Shown piece after piece: positions 24,789 to 33,991 of a DNA stretch of 64,000 bases; position 1 is the stretch's first letter, and each line of letters begins with the position of its first letter. Made by a program: the position numbers and the translations under genes. Source of the DNA: Syntrophomonas sp. DTU019 (GTDB lineage: Bacteria > Bacillota > Syntrophomonadia > Syntrophomonadales > Syntrophomonadaceae); assembly GCA_913757435.1 (NCBI GenBank), contig CAJYDM010000001.1:744001-808000 (forward strand). The letters are read 5' to 3'. The notes below the pieces were generated by a model. It ran no database searches and was not told the DNA's origin. It saw only the letters and a list, made by a program, of their open reading frames with translations.

Positions 24789-25697
24789 ATGTATGATGTA
24801 ATAATCCTCGGAGCCGGACCAGCCGGCTTATCTGCAGCCATATATACCGGGCGGGCTAAACTGTCCACCCTGGTTTTAGAATCTGCTATGGTGGGTGGTA
24901 ACGCCGGGATTACAGACCTGATTGAAAACTATCCGGGATTTCCTCAAGGCATCAATGGCAGTGAACTGATGACCCTTTTCATGAGACAGGCGGAGAATTG
25001 CGGCGCGGAAATACGCTATGACGAAGCCCTGGATCTGGAAGCAGTGGCAGAGGGCATCAAGGTCAAGACCAGTTCTGGCGAACTCCAGGCCAGAGCGGTA
25101 CTGGTGGCTACCGGCGCCCGACGCAAAGCCCTGGAGGTCGCAGGGGAACAGGAGTATTTGGGGCGGGGGGTCTCGTATTGTGCCACCTGTGATGGAGCCT
25201 TTTTTAAGAACTGCCCGGTAGCGGTGGTGGGCGGCGGAGATTCCGCAGTCAAGGAAGCCCTGTATCTGTCGGACATCGCTTCACAGGTATATCTGATACA
25301 TCGCCGTGAGGGCTTCAGAGCCAATCAGACTGCTGTCGAAAGAATGCGGGCTAATGATCGTATTACACTTAAACTGAACAAAGTGGTTGATTCTATTGAA
25401 GGCGATCCTGGCGGGGTGAAAAGAGTACTCTTAAAGGATGTAGTCAATGGCGGCATTGAAGCCCTGTCTGTGGAGGGCATATTTGTCAGCGTGGGGATGG
25501 TGCCGGCCATCGGCTTCCTGGGGAACCGCCTGGCAACCGATAACGGTTACATTGTGGTCGATGATCGCTTAATGACATCAATGCCCGGGGTTTTCGCAGC
25601 CGGCGACATCTGTTCCAAAAAGGTCAGGCAGGTTGCTACCGCAGTTGGGGATGGTGCTCTGGCAGGGGTAACAATAACTGAGTATTTAAAGGAGTAA
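24789..25697 (+). CDS. trxB: Thioredoxin reductase
   Basis: An FAD-dependent NADPH:thioredoxin disulfide oxidoreductase of 302 residues. It has the N-terminal FAD loop GAGPAGLSAA, the redox pair C131-A-T-C134 followed by DGAFF, the NADPH loop GGGDSAVKEA, and the C-terminal AAGDIC FAD motif. Length and domain order are those of standard low-molecular-weight TrxB. The start ATG 24789 follows AAAGGAGGTATATGCA. It is the first gene after a terminator; a weak promoter-like element follows it at 25712. Confidence 0.95.
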   Translation: MYDVIILGAGPAGLSAAIYTGRAKLSTLVLESAMVGGNAGITDLIENYPGFPQGINGSELMTLFMRQAENCGAEIRYDEALDLEAVAEGIKVKTSSGELQARAVLVATGARRKALEVAGEQEYLGRGVSYCATCDGAFFKNCPVAVVGGGDSAVKEALYLSDIASQVYLIHRREGFRANQTAVERMRANDRITLKLNKVVDSIEGDPGGVKRVLLKDVVNGGIEALSVEGIFVSVGMVPAIGFLGNRLATDNGYIVVDDRLMTSMPGVFAAGDICSKKVRQVATAVGDGALAGVTITEYLKE

Positions 25698-25711
25698 CCC
25701 CAGGATTTGAC

Positions 25712-25742
25712 TTGCCATTCCCCGATGCTGGCATAGTATAAT
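25712..25742 (+). promoter_or_regulatory. Possible promoter for the peptidase-like gene and murA
   Basis: TTGCCA at 25712-25717 and a perfect TATAAT at 25737-25742 are separated by 19 bases, slightly long. The TATAAT overlaps an ATG at 25741, which argues that translation starts further downstream. Confidence 0.4.
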
Positions 25743-25767
25743 GGGATGCGGAGGGGGAGTGGGAGTT

Positions 25768-26619
25768 TTGTCAGCCATTAAGTATGATGGGGTCAAAGTA
25801 CCCCTGCTTCTGATTACGATATTTATCATCGTTATGCTTTTGATCAAAAACGGCCAGGCCTTGCAAAGGTTTATGGTCAGACAGGAAATTCGTTTAAGCA
25901 CCGCCAATTATGCTGTGACCAGCACCGAACACTTCGATATAAAATATCTCCCCATAGATGCGGACTATGCTCCTATGGTAGCCGGGGTGGCGGAAGAAGC
26001 CCGCCAGTCGGTGAGCGAGATGTTTGGGGAAAAAGCCCCGGAGCGCACCACTATCATCATTTATCCCGACAGCGCCAGTCTGGCCAAAAGCTTTGGCTGG
26101 AACAAAAATGCCAAGGCGATGGGTGTATACTGGGGAGGTTCGATTCGGGTATTGTCTCCGGGAGAATGGCTTAAAGAACCGAGTCAGGAGGCATTTTCCA
26201 AAGAAGGACCGGTGTATCATGAATATGCCCATCTGATGGTGGATGAAATCACCGGGGGTAATTATTCGCGCTGGCTTACCGAAGGTGTAGCCCAGTATGT
26301 GGAGAAAAACCTGACCGGGTTTGAGTTCGCCAGTCCGGCGGTCAGAAGCAGCGGGCACAGCCTGTACTCATTGCGGCAATTGGATAAGGACTTTGACAGC
26401 CTGGAAGAGAGTGTAGCTTACTGGCAGTCCTTAAAGATTGTTGAGTATATCGTTGAGCATTACGGAGAATCCACACTTTGGCAAATACTGGACGAACTGG
26501 GCGATGGCTATCAGGTGGACGGAGCGGTAGAAAAGACTTTGAGCATCAGCTATGATCGATTTGAAGATGAATTATTCGCAGCTCTGGAACAAGAATGGAT
26601 TAGAGGGTGTAAAGTTTGA
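25768..26619 (+). CDS. Membrane-anchored gluzincin-like metallopeptidase (peptidase MA-like)
   Basis: A 283-residue protein with a single N-terminal membrane anchor (PLLLITIFIIVMLLI). The zinc motif is H151-E152-Y-A-H155, with a downstream Glu in LTEGVAQY about 20 residues later, the pattern of the gluzincin (thermolysin/M1-like) clan. The catalytic domain would face outside the cell. The start is chosen as TTG 25768 after GGGGGAGTGGGAGTT; an ATG at 25741 is in frame but overlaps a TATAAT box. Its stop overlaps the murA start by 4 bases, so the two genes are coupled. The substrate is unknown. Confidence 0.78.
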   Translation: MSAIKYDGVKVPLLLITIFIIVMLLIKNGQALQRFMVRQEIRLSTANYAVTSTEHFDIKYLPIDADYAPMVAGVAEEARQSVSEMFGEKAPERTTIIIYPDSASLAKSFGWNKNAKAMGVYWGGSIRVLSPGEWLKEPSQEAFSKEGPVYHEYAHLMVDEITGGNYSRWLTEGVAQYVEKNLTGFEFASPAVRSSGHSLYSLRQLDKDFDSLEESVAYWQSLKIVEYIVEHYGESTLWQILDELGDGYQVDGAVEKTLSISYDRFEDELFAALEQEWIRGCKV

Positions 26620-27875
26620 ACAACAGGATGATCATAAATGGCGGCAATCCGCTTTTCGGCACGGTGCGCATCAGCGGAGCAAAAAATGCCGGCCTGGTCT
26701 TGATGGCAGCCAGCATTCTGGCTGAAGGTGAGACCATTCTGGACAATTTGCCCCGCATCCGTGACGTAGAGGTGATGACACAGATTCTTAATGAAATCGG
26801 AGTCGGCACCAGATGGAATCATGACAACAGCTTATCTATACTGGTTCCCGGGGGACTTTTAAGCCGCACTACCTCATACGAACTGGCTAAAAAACTGCGC
26901 GCTTCCAACCTGTTAATGGGAGCCTTGCTAGGCCGTCAGGGGGAGGCGGTCATTTCTCTGCCCGGTGGGTGTGATATCGGCTCTCGTCCTATGGACCTGC
27001 ACCTTAAAGGTGTACAGGCCCTGGGTGCGGTCACTCAGATTGAGCATGGATTTATTTATGCTCAAACCCATAAACCGGGAGGATCACGGGTATACCTGGA
27101 CTTTCCCAGCGTAGGAGCTACGGAGAACATTATCATGATGGCCAGCCGCACCCCGGGTTTGAGCGTGATCGAGAATGTGGCCAAAGAACCCGAGATAGTC
27201 GACCTGGCCAATTTCCTTAATTCAATGGGAGCCCGTATCAGAGGAGCGGGAACCGATGTCATCAAAGTGGAGGGGGTTTCTCAGCTGAAGCCCTGCCGCT
27301 ATGCGATCATACCCGACCGCATCGAGGCCGGGACTTATATGGTGGCTGCGGCCATTTCGGGAGGGGAAGTGAAAGTACAAAACGTTATCCCCACCCACTT
27401 GCATCCGGTTATAGCCAAGCTGCAGGAGGCCGGGGCTTATGTACAGGAATGTGATGAGGGTATATTGGTAAGGGCCGGGGAGACTATTCTCCCGATCGAC
27501 ATCAAAACTCTGCCCTATCCAGGCTTCCCTACTGATATGCAGTCCCAGATGATGGCTTTATTGTGTCTCAGCCGGGGCTCCAGTATGATTGTGGAGAATG
27601 TTTTCGAAAATCGTTTTCAAATCGTGGATGAATTAAAACGGATGGGGGCCAACATCAAGGTTGAAGGGCATACCGCTATAGTTGAGGGGCAGCCTTTGCT
27701 TTGTGGAGCGCGGGTCAAGGCTACCGACCTGCGGGCTGGTGCAGCCCTGGTTTTGGCCGCCTTGGCGGCCCGGGGTGAGACTATCATCGATGATGCCTGC
27801 CATATCTTCAGGGGTTATGAAAAGATGCCAGAAAAATTAGCCGTTCTGGGGGCTGAGGTGCAATCGGTGCTATAA
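26616..27875 (+). CDS. murA: UDP-N-acetylglucosamine 1-carboxyvinyltransferase
   Basis: Transfers enolpyruvate from PEP to UDP-GlcNAc, the first committed step of peptidoglycan synthesis. The 419 residues show INGGNPLFGTVRISGAKN at the N-terminus and the catalytic loop PGGCDIGSRPMDLHLKG, with the Cys that fosfomycin alkylates. A late motif is ATDLRAGAALVLAAL. The TTG start at 26616 overlaps the preceding stop and follows AGAGGGTG; ATG 26628 is the alternative. In Bacillus a murA paralogue lies between tal and glpX; here that spot is empty and the gene is found near htrA and rlmH instead. Confidence 0.96.
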   Translation: MNNRMIINGGNPLFGTVRISGAKNAGLVLMAASILAEGETILDNLPRIRDVEVMTQILNEIGVGTRWNHDNSLSILVPGGLLSRTTSYELAKKLRASNLLMGALLGRQGEAVISLPGGCDIGSRPMDLHLKGVQALGAVTQIEHGFIYAQTHKPGGSRVYLDFPSVGATENIIMMASRTPGLSVIENVAKEPEIVDLANFLNSMGARIRGAGTDVIKVEGVSQLKPCRYAIIPDRIEAGTYMVAAAISGGEVKVQNVIPTHLHPVIAKLQEAGAYVQECDEGILVRAGETILPIDIKTLPYPGFPTDMQSQMMALLCLSRGSSMIVENVFENRFQIVDELKRMGANIKVEGHTAIVEGQPLLCGARVKATDLRAGAALVLAALAARGETIIDDACHIFRGYEKMPEKLAVLGAEVQSVL

Positions 27876-27917
27876 ATCTTCGGTTCTTCCCCAAAATTGT
27901 GATAAGTGTGCTGTACA

Positions 27918-27942
27918 AGAGGCCTATGAGGCCTCTTTTTCT
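27918..27942 (+). terminator. Intrinsic terminator after murA
   Basis: AGAGGCC and GGCCTCT form a 7-bp stem with a TATGA loop, followed by TTTTCT. Confidence 0.88.
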
Positions 27943-28012
27943 ATGGGCTTACCGTGCAGAATAATCTATCCTCAAGCCTCACAAGCTAAGTGGAAATAGC
28001 GAAAGAACGGAT

Positions 28013-29092
28013 GTGGTGAGAGTGAAAGAGGTAGGCGTAAAAATCTGGTTGGTATTCAGCGGTTGTTTTTGCACTGGACTGCTTTTATTTGCTTTGCTAT
28101 ATAACGGGTTGGGACCAGGGCAGCCGACGGTGGTACCGCAGCAAACGGAGCGCAGTATTAGCGAGGTAGCGGCAGCGGTAAGTCCCTCCATTGTAGGAGT
28201 CAATAATTTTCAACAACAGGGCGATACCTACGATCAAATGCAGGTGAAGGGCACTGGTTCCGGTGTGATATTAGATGCCGAAGGCCATATCGTAACCAAC
28301 TACCATGTGATCAAAGACGCCGCCCGCATAACCGTCACCCTGGCCGACGGGGTGGAAGAGGAGGCCCGGCTAATAGGCAACGATGCTCTAACCGACCTGG
28401 CCTTGATAAAGATCCAGGTTGACCGTAAAGTCTCACCGATCAGCTTCGGGGATTCGGAAAAATTGGTAGTGGGGCAGGAAGTAGTCGCCATCGGCAACCC
28501 TCTGGGGATGCGTTTTGCCCGTTCAGTTACAGCGGGGATCATCAGCGGATTAAACCGCCTCCTGGCTACCCAGGAAGGCAACGCCTTCCGCCTGATACAG
28601 ACCGATGCGGCAATAAATCCCGGCAATAGCGGCGGCGCATTGGTGAGTCTGGATGGTAGACTGGTCGGCATCAACACTGTTAAAATAGCCGAAGCCGGTT
28701 TTGAAGGAATGGGCTTCGCCATTCCCTCCAACCAGGTGCAACATGTAGTCAGTCAGCTCAAGAGCCATGGCCGGGTGATCCGTCCAACTCTGGGGATAAA
28801 AATATTGGGGGAGGTAAATGGCCAGCAAGCGCGCCATTTCAATCTGCCCCGTGACCACGGGGTAGTAGTCGAACCAATCCCTGACGGCGCGGCTGCTAAA
28901 GCCGGGATTAAATCCTACGATATAGTTATTAGCATCGATAATGAGGACGTAACCACCAGCCTGGAACTGCAGGAGAAGATCTTAACCCGCAAGGTTGGGC
29001 AGAGCATAGAAATAAAGCTGCTGAGGTTGCTGGGCAGCAATCTGTCCCAGGCAGAGATGGTGAGCGTAACGGCGGTGCTGCAGGATGGTTAG
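28013..29092 (+). CDS. htrA: HtrA-like serine protease with PDZ domain
   Basis: A 359-residue membrane-anchored protease for quality control of exported proteins. One N-terminal membrane segment (about residues 8-28) is followed by an S1C trypsin-like domain with triad H98 (TNYHVIKD), D128 (LTDLALIK) and S206 (NPGNSGGAL), then a single PDZ domain (about 255-355). The GTG start at 28013 is followed by a second GTG. rlmH lies 50 bases downstream, the same pair of neighbours (htrC-rlmH) as in the Bacillus yyc region. Confidence 0.93.
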   Translation: MVRVKEVGVKIWLVFSGCFCTGLLLFALLYNGLGPGQPTVVPQQTERSISEVAAAVSPSIVGVNNFQQQGDTYDQMQVKGTGSGVILDAEGHIVTNYHVIKDAARITVTLADGVEEEARLIGNDALTDLALIKIQVDRKVSPISFGDSEKLVVGQEVVAIGNPLGMRFARSVTAGIISGLNRLLATQEGNAFRLIQTDAAINPGNSGGALVSLDGRLVGINTVKIAEAGFEGMGFAIPSNQVQHVVSQLKSHGRVIRPTLGIKILGEVNGQQARHFNLPRDHGVVVEPIPDGAAAKAGIKSYDIVISIDNEDVTTSLELQEKILTRKVGQSIEIKLLRLLGSNLSQAEMVSVTAVLQDG

Positions 29093-29142
29093 CAGGCTTG
29101 TAACCCGATGAAACTATATAGAGCCATGAGGGATCGAACAAG

Positions 29143-29622
29143 ATGAAGATACGGGTCATATCGGTAGGAAAAATCCGGGAGCCATTCTATCAGGCTGGAA
29201 TTCAAGAGTATGTCAAACGCCTTACCCCCTACAGCCCGATTGAATTGGTGAGCGGACTAGAGGAAAAAGCCCCCAGCAGACCTTCTAAGCAGGATATATT
29301 GCAAGTGAAATACCGGGAAGGACAGCGTATCCTGAACATTATTCCCGCAGGAGAGAACATGGTATTGTGCGATGTGGAGGGACAGGCCGGAAGTTCACTG
29401 GATTTTTCCCAATGGGTGCACAATTGGATGTTGGATGGCTGGTCGCGTATTAATATCGTGGTGGGCGGGGCTTATGGGCTGGACACCGAGGTTAAAAAGG
29501 CCGCTCATGAAATGATTTCGCTCTCCAGGCTGACCTTTCCACACCAGATGGCGGTGATGATACTGATGGAACAGATCTACCGGGCTTTTAAAATAATTCG
29601 CGGGGAGCCTTATCACCATTGA
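29143..29622 (+). CDS. rlmH: 23S rRNA pseudouridine1915 N3-methyltransferase
   Basis: A SPOUT-family methyltransferase that modifies pseudouridine 1915 in helix 69 of 23S rRNA. The 159-residue length is normal. It shows MKIRVISVGKI at the N-terminus, the SAM-binding knot segment VVGGAYGL, and the invariant C-terminus RAFKIIRGEPYHH. The start ATG 29143 is clear, though the ribosome site (GAGGGATCGAACAAG) is a little distant. A CGGTTGA/TCAACCG hairpin (29630-29649) follows the stop without a T-run. Confidence 0.96.
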   Translation: MKIRVISVGKIREPFYQAGIQEYVKRLTPYSPIELVSGLEEKAPSRPSKQDILQVKYREGQRILNIIPAGENMVLCDVEGQAGSSLDFSQWVHNWMLDGWSRINIVVGGAYGLDTEVKKAAHEMISLSRLTFPHQMAVMILMEQIYRAFKIIRGEPYHH

Positions 29623-29739
29623 TGGCAGTCGGTTGAATACTGTCAACCGCGGTAGATCAGATTCATTGTACATGCTGCACCGGGAACAGTAATGCGAGTT
29701 GGCTTGCAAAGGCCAGGAGAAAGCGGGAGGAGGACTACA

Positions 29740-31224
29740 ATGACCAATATAGTGATTGTTGGCGGAGGTATGGGAGGAAGTACAGTTCTCAGGGCTATTC
29801 ACAGTATCAACACTTTGCGAGTTCTGGGCATATGTGATGTTAATCCTGCAGCCCCAGGTATTAATCTGGCTAAGCAACTGGGAGTGGCAACTTTCAGTGA
29901 TATCGGGGAGATGTTGCGCCTGCCGGGTTTAGACATCATTATTGAAGCTACCGGCAATGGTAAGGTAAGGGAACAGGTTATGGCTGTTAAACCGCCCCAA
30001 GCTACCTTGATGGATTCCGCCGCCGCAAACCTGATGATGAGCCTTGTCGAGGAACAGGAGAAGGTATTGACTCACGCACGCAGCAAGAAAGAAGCCTTCC
30101 GCACCACGGCACCATTTCTGGTGCAGACCTATGGCCGCGATGGGGTCATCTATTTTACCGCTGATTTAGAGCGTTTCGATTTTGTGGAAAACCATAACAT
30201 CAATGTGGCCGGCATTCAAGTCGGAGAGAGGTTGATACCGGGGGGACCGATTCAACGCTGCATGAACCAAGGCCGGCCGATTTCCGAAGCGGTTGATGAA
30301 AAGGTTTTCGGTTTGCGCCTTTACGTCTGGGTGATGCCCATCTTTGAAGCTGACGATGAACATAAGAGAGTTATCGGGGCTTGCGGGGTATTCGCTCCCA
30401 AAATGCATCCGGTAGCCAAAGCATTTGATATTTTTGCCCCCATCATAATCGAATCCCAACCTGAGGGGGCCTGGGTAGGGGTGACCGATATGGAGAAGGT
30501 TACCCACCGCATGGGTTCGGAAAAATTCGACCTGCGTGAATTCGTGGTGGGAACCCCGTTGCGAGATGGCGATACCGGCAGTGCAACTATAAGGGCCCGG
30601 CGCAAGACACAGATCGATTTATCCACCAAGAAGTACGGCAATATGCGCATGATAGGCATACCTTTGTTTGATGAGGACAGCGGCGAATTGATCGGCACCT
30701 TTGGCATCACTACCCCCCGCAATCTGGCCCGCGATCTGCAGGAAATGGCGTCCAAGCTCAGCCTGACTACCGGGGAGATCGCGGAAGCCATGCAGGGCAT
30801 AGCCGAATCAGCCGGGGAGATCACTCATACTGAAGGCAAGCTGGCCTTGCATATAAGAGAGGTTCAGGAAAACGCCGCCAGCATTAGCGAGATATTGGGA
30901 TTCATTAAGAGCGTCGCCGACCAGACCAAAATGTTGGGTTTAAATGCCGCCATAGAGGCAGCCCGGGCGGGAGAACACGGGCGCGGCTTCGGAGTGGTAG
31001 CTGAGGAAATCCGCAAACTCTCCGATCAGTCCAAACAGACTGCCGATGAAATTGGCAAGTTGATCAAAGAAATAGATAGCACCGTCAAAGAAGCGGTTGC
31101 GGCTTCAGAGGGGACTGTGCAGCAGAGCCAGGAACAGGCAGCTGCAACTGAGGAGATCACCGCTTCGGTGATGGAAATGGCACAGATGGCGGAGAAGCTC
31201 ACCGGAGTAGCCAAGACGTTGTAG
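29740..31224 (+). CDS. Soluble methyl-accepting chemotaxis-like protein with N-terminal Rossmann domain
   Basis: A 494-residue protein with an unusual domain order. Residues 1-110 resemble an NAD(P)-binding Rossmann domain ([11 protein letters not shown] at 4-14, then an ICDVN acidic strand end and EATGNG). Residues about 120-345 form one or two sensory modules of PAS/Cache type. Residues 350-494 are an MCP signalling domain with the conserved tip [20 protein letters not shown] and [18 protein letters not shown]. No membrane segment is visible, so it should be cytoplasmic. It may report a dinucleotide or redox state to CheA/CheW (inference). The start ATG 29740 follows GCGGGAGGAGGACTACA. Confidence 0.85.
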   Translation: MTNIVIVGGGMGGSTVLRAIHSINTLRVLGICDVNPAAPGINLAKQLGVATFSDIGEMLRLPGLDIIIEATGNGKVREQVMAVKPPQATLMDSAAANLMMSLVEEQEKVLTHARSKKEAFRTTAPFLVQTYGRDGVIYFTADLERFDFVENHNINVAGIQVGERLIPGGPIQRCMNQGRPISEAVDEKVFGLRLYVWVMPIFEADDEHKRVIGACGVFAPKMHPVAKAFDIFAPIIIESQPEGAWVGVTDMEKVTHRMGSEKFDLREFVVGTPLRDGDTGSATIRARRKTQIDLSTKKYGNMRMIGIPLFDEDSGELIGTFGITTPRNLARDLQEMASKLSLTTGEIAEAMQGIAESAGEITHTEGKLALHIREVQENAASISEILGFIKSVADQTKMLGLNAAIEAARAGEHGRGFGVVAEEIRKLSDQSKQTADEIGKLIKEIDSTVKEAVAASEGTVQQSQEQAAATEEITASVMEMAQMAEKLTGVAKTL

Positions 31225-31247
31225 AATTGCTGCAATCAATGCGCTGA

Positions 31248-31276
31248 AAGAGGGCCTTAGTCAGGCCTCTCTTTTT
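31248..31276 (+). terminator. Intrinsic terminator after the chemotaxis-like gene
   Basis: AGAGGGCCT and AGGCCTCTC pair across TAGTC (one bulge), followed by TTTTTAT. Confidence 0.85.
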
Positions 31277-31338
31277 ATGTATAAGGGGATTAATCATCTG
31301 TGGGCTTGGGGTATGATAACTTGAAAGGAGGTGTAGTT

Positions 31339-31881
31339 TTGCCAGCAGAAAATGTCAAAGGTGTGGCTACCTTTGCCGGAGGATGTTTCTGGTGTATGGT
31401 GCCACCGTTTCAAAACCTGCCGGGTGTAACCAAAGTAGTCGCCGGGTATACTGGAGGACATCTGCAAGACCCCAGTTATGAGGCGGTATGCAGCGGAGGA
31501 ACTGGTCATTATGAAGCGGTACAAGTTTACTTCGATCCGCAACAGATCAGCTACCAAAGACTGTTGCAGGTATTCTGGCAGCAAGTCGACCCCACTGATG
31601 CCGGAGGGCAGTTCTATGACCGGGGTGAATCCTACCGCACGGCTATTTTTTACCACGATGAGGCCCAGAAGAAGGAGGCTCTGGATTCGGTTGAGCATCT
31701 GGCTGCCAGCGGCCGCTTCCAATCGGCAGTGGTGACTAAAGTCTTACCCGCGATGAAATTTTACCCGGCTGAAGATTATCATCAGTTGTATCATGAAAAG
31801 AATCCTCAGCACTACAAAAGCTATCGCCTGGCATCGGGCCGGGATGCCTTCATCCGCCGCTACTGGGAGGGTTCTGAGTAA
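31339..31881 (+). CDS. msrA: Peptide-methionine (S)-S-oxide reductase
   Basis: Repairs oxidised methionine in proteins. The 180-residue protein has the catalytic motif GGCFWC, with C16 as nucleophile, followed by MVPPFQNLPGV and the family segment GYTGGHLQDPSYEAVCSGGTGHYEAV region. The C-terminus lacks an obvious fused MsrB domain. The start is TTG 31339 because AAAGGAGGTGTAGTT precedes it; an in-frame start at 31300 has no such site. Confidence 0.95.
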   Translation: MPAENVKGVATFAGGCFWCMVPPFQNLPGVTKVVAGYTGGHLQDPSYEAVCSGGTGHYEAVQVYFDPQQISYQRLLQVFWQQVDPTDAGGQFYDRGESYRTAIFYHDEAQKKEALDSVEHLAASGRFQSAVVTKVLPAMKFYPAEDYHQLYHEKNPQHYKSYRLASGRDAFIRRYWEGSE

Positions 31882-32050
31882 TGCCATAGGTGAGGTAAGG
31901 CGCAGATACAAACGCTCTTGCTGAGACGAGCGTGAGCACATCCGCAATAAATACGAAACAAATGGAGTCGTACCACAACTGTGGTATTATAAATGGTAAG
32001 ACCTGCACTCTGCCGGGCACGTTTACGCCAGGTCCGATGGATCTGGTGAT

Positions 32051-32329
32051 TTACAGGAATAGCTGGTATTCCTTTATCAACATTTCTTGGGCGGCTTGCA
32101 GTTGCGCGCTCAACTGCGGGTTTTCCGGGCTCACCAACTGCTGGGCTTGGTAGATGTGGTGCAGCGCACTATGGACCTGGCTCTGAGCATGCTCGATTTC
32201 CTGCATGGTCAGTCCGATCTGAGCCTGAATCACACTTTGATGGGCGGACTGGGCTAACTCTAGAGCTTCCCGTATAGATTGTTCTGCCTGAGCCTGATAT
32301 TTGTTGCTGCGATCAAGCTGATTAAGCAT
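32051..32329 (-). CDS. Hypothetical helical (coiled-coil) small protein
   Basis: A 92-residue Gln/Ala-rich protein that should be almost entirely helical (AEQSIREALELAQSAHQSV). The start on the - strand at 32329 follows AAGGAGGCTTTCA, a good ribosome site; an upstream in-frame start lacks one. No known family is recognised. It is divergent from the RDD gene, and a + strand frame at 31932-32153 overlaps its end but has no ribosome site. Confidence 0.65.
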   Translation of the reverse strand: MLNQLDRSNKYQAQAEQSIREALELAQSAHQSVIQAQIGLTMQEIEHAQSQVHSALHHIYQAQQLVSPENPQLSAQLQAAQEMLIKEYQLFL

Positions 32330-32448
32330 TGAAAGCCTCCTTGCACATAATGTCCTTGCTAACAATATCTCCCAAATAGGTGAGTTTTATTAAAATAATT
32401 ATAAATATAGCGGCATATAGCTGAATAAAGAGAGGGAGGGGTAGAAGG

Positions 32449-33108
32449 ATGCGCTGTCCATACTGTAGGGAGAAGATCCCCCCAGGGTGCTCTGAATGCC
32501 CTGAATGTTATGAATCTTTGCAGTTTCCGCAACCTGAATACTGTGGCGTCTGCGGAGCGGTATGGGTCGAAGGCAATTTCTATTGCCGCTTTTGTAACTC
32601 GCGGCTGATGCAGATGTTGAATGATCACATGTTAGACCAGCCGATGCACCAGGACGATTTGAAGCAGACCGAACAGGGATTGATCCTGGTAGGGGCGGTG
32701 CATCGTGCTGTGGCCGCAGTCCTGGACACGGTGGTGATACTGGCGATCATTGGCTTCTGGTTCCCACAGGCGGCCAATCTCAGTATCACCTGGGAAAGCC
32801 TGATTTCGGGGGCATTCTGGGTGGGCCAGAGCCAGGCCTGGTTGACTGCCGTTGCGGTTATGATCCTGTATTACACGATTTTTGAAACCCTGTTTGGCTT
32901 CACCCCCGGTAAACTGATGGCCCAAATTAAAGTGGTGCGCCAGGACGGCTCCAAGCTGGGGCCCGGTGGAGCCTTGCTGCGCAATCTGCTGCGCATCGTG
33001 GATTTGCAGTTGTTCGGCCTGGTGGGGGCGGTAGTGATATGGAGAACACCACTGCAGCAGCGCTGTGGGGATTTAGCGGCCAAGACCATAGTCGTCAGAT
33101 TAATATAA
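32449..33108 (+). CDS. RDD-family membrane protein with N-terminal zinc ribbons
   Basis: A 219-residue protein. Residues 1-55 carry two CxxC-based zinc ribbons (CPYC, CPEC, CGVC, CRFC). The remainder is an RDD domain with about three membrane segments, including the Arg-Ala-Ala-like RAVAAVLDTVVI in helix 1 and FTPGKLMAQIKVV. RDD proteins are poorly understood; some act as ion antiporters. The start ATG 32449 follows GAGAGGGAGGGGTAGAAGG. A shared terminator separates it from the convergent lipoprotein gene. Confidence 0.85.
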   Translation: MRCPYCREKIPPGCSECPECYESLQFPQPEYCGVCGAVWVEGNFYCRFCNSRLMQMLNDHMLDQPMHQDDLKQTEQGLILVGAVHRAVAAVLDTVVILAIIGFWFPQAANLSITWESLISGAFWVGQSQAWLTAVAVMILYYTIFETLFGFTPGKLMAQIKVVRQDGSKLGPGGALLRNLLRIVDLQLFGLVGAVVIWRTPLQQRCGDLAAKTIVVRLI

Positions 33109-33110
33109 AA

Positions 33111-33145
33111 AATCGGCTTTGAACGCAGCGGGTCAAAGCCGATTT
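33111..33145. terminator. Bidirectional terminator between convergent genes
   Basis: AATCGGCTTTGA and TCAAAGCCGATT form a perfect 12-bp stem with a 10-base loop, with A-rich and T-rich sides suited to both directions. Confidence 0.88.
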
Positions 33146-33154
33146 GGATGGTAA

Positions 33155-33688
33155 TTATTCCTTGTGCTCGGTAACCCCGATCATCCCGTTGCCCTCCTTG
33201 ACGTTAAAGGTGGCGGCCAGTTCCCATCCGGTTTTTTCAGCCATGAAGTATGTGCCATCAGGGGTGCTGGTGGTAGCGGCTATGGTCCAGCCATTAGATT
33301 CCAGGCTGCTTTTATATTGGTCGACTTGGTCACTGTTTTTTAGGCCTTCATACCAGACCACTACGGACTTTCCATCTGCTGTGCTGGATTCGCTAACATT
33401 GACGATCTTGGCATCTTTAAGCTGAGGCACATCAGTCGGCATACTCTTTGGCCAGGTTATATCCCCGCCGCTTTGAAACGAAGAACTGCCATCCTTCGAA
33501 TCCACCTTGACTCCATCATTGCTCAAATCGACTTTGACCTCTCCGCCGGAGGCTGATTCGATGGCCTTCTCAGCCGCTTTCTCAGCGGCCATTTCGCTGG
33601 CCTTGCCGCAGCCCGATGCCAGGACTGAGAGGGCTAAAACCATAATCAATAAACATATCCAACCCGAGTGCAGCCGCTTTTTTATCAT
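33155..33688 (-). CDS. Secreted lipoprotein of unknown function
   Basis: A 177-residue protein with a lipoprotein signal peptide (positive KKR start, hydrophobic core, lipobox LASGC with lipidated C27). An Ala/Glu-rich linker (AAEKAAEKAIESAS) follows, then a globular domain. That domain resembles small exported proteins that compare oxidised or aggregated substrates, but I cannot name the family. The start ATG at 33688 (- strand) follows GAGGAGAGTAATA. It would be tethered to the outer face of the membrane. Confidence 0.8.
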   Translation of the reverse strand: MIKKRLHSGWICLLIMVLALSVLASGCGKASEMAAEKAAEKAIESASGGEVKVDLSNDGVKVDSKDGSSSFQSGGDITWPKSMPTDVPQLKDAKIVNVSESSTADGKSVVVWYEGLKNSDQVDQYKSSLESNGWTIAATTSTPDGTYFMAEKTGWELAATFNVKEGNGMIGVTEHKE

Positions 33689-33991
33689 TATTACTCTCCT
33701 CTGCGCAATTTTAGCCCCGAAATACTTCGGACTCCCTCCTTCCTGCCACGACGCTTAGTCAGATCCAGGGCCGGCATTTCTGACCACGGCGATTTTTTTA
33801 CAGTTTATCATAACGAAGGCAATCTTTTCCGGCACGCCAACTTTTTTCAATGGTATAACCACCTCCAGCGATTAACAAAGTGAACCCATGGCAGGATGGG
33901 CAAAGTGGAGTGATTATGTTACCATAAGGTTGTTGTCGACTGCAGGTGCTGTCGGGATAGCGGGAATCGAGTCTGAAGTGGGGTTGAGCAG
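33689..33991. other. Divergent intergenic region, no gene seen
   Basis: It holds the 5' regions of the - strand lipoprotein gene and the + strand MBL hydrolase gene. No convincing open frame or RNA is visible. A weak -10-like TATGAT on the - strand near 33805 may serve the lipoprotein gene. Confidence 0.3.

Noticed and set aside
29630-29649. Hairpin after rlmH as a terminator
   Set aside because: The 7-bp stem is not followed by Ts, and the next gene's leader continues directly.
31932-32153. A 73-codon + strand open frame overlapping the - strand helical protein gene
   Set aside because: No ribosome site, Cys/Trp-rich odd composition, and it overlaps the end of a better-supported - strand gene.
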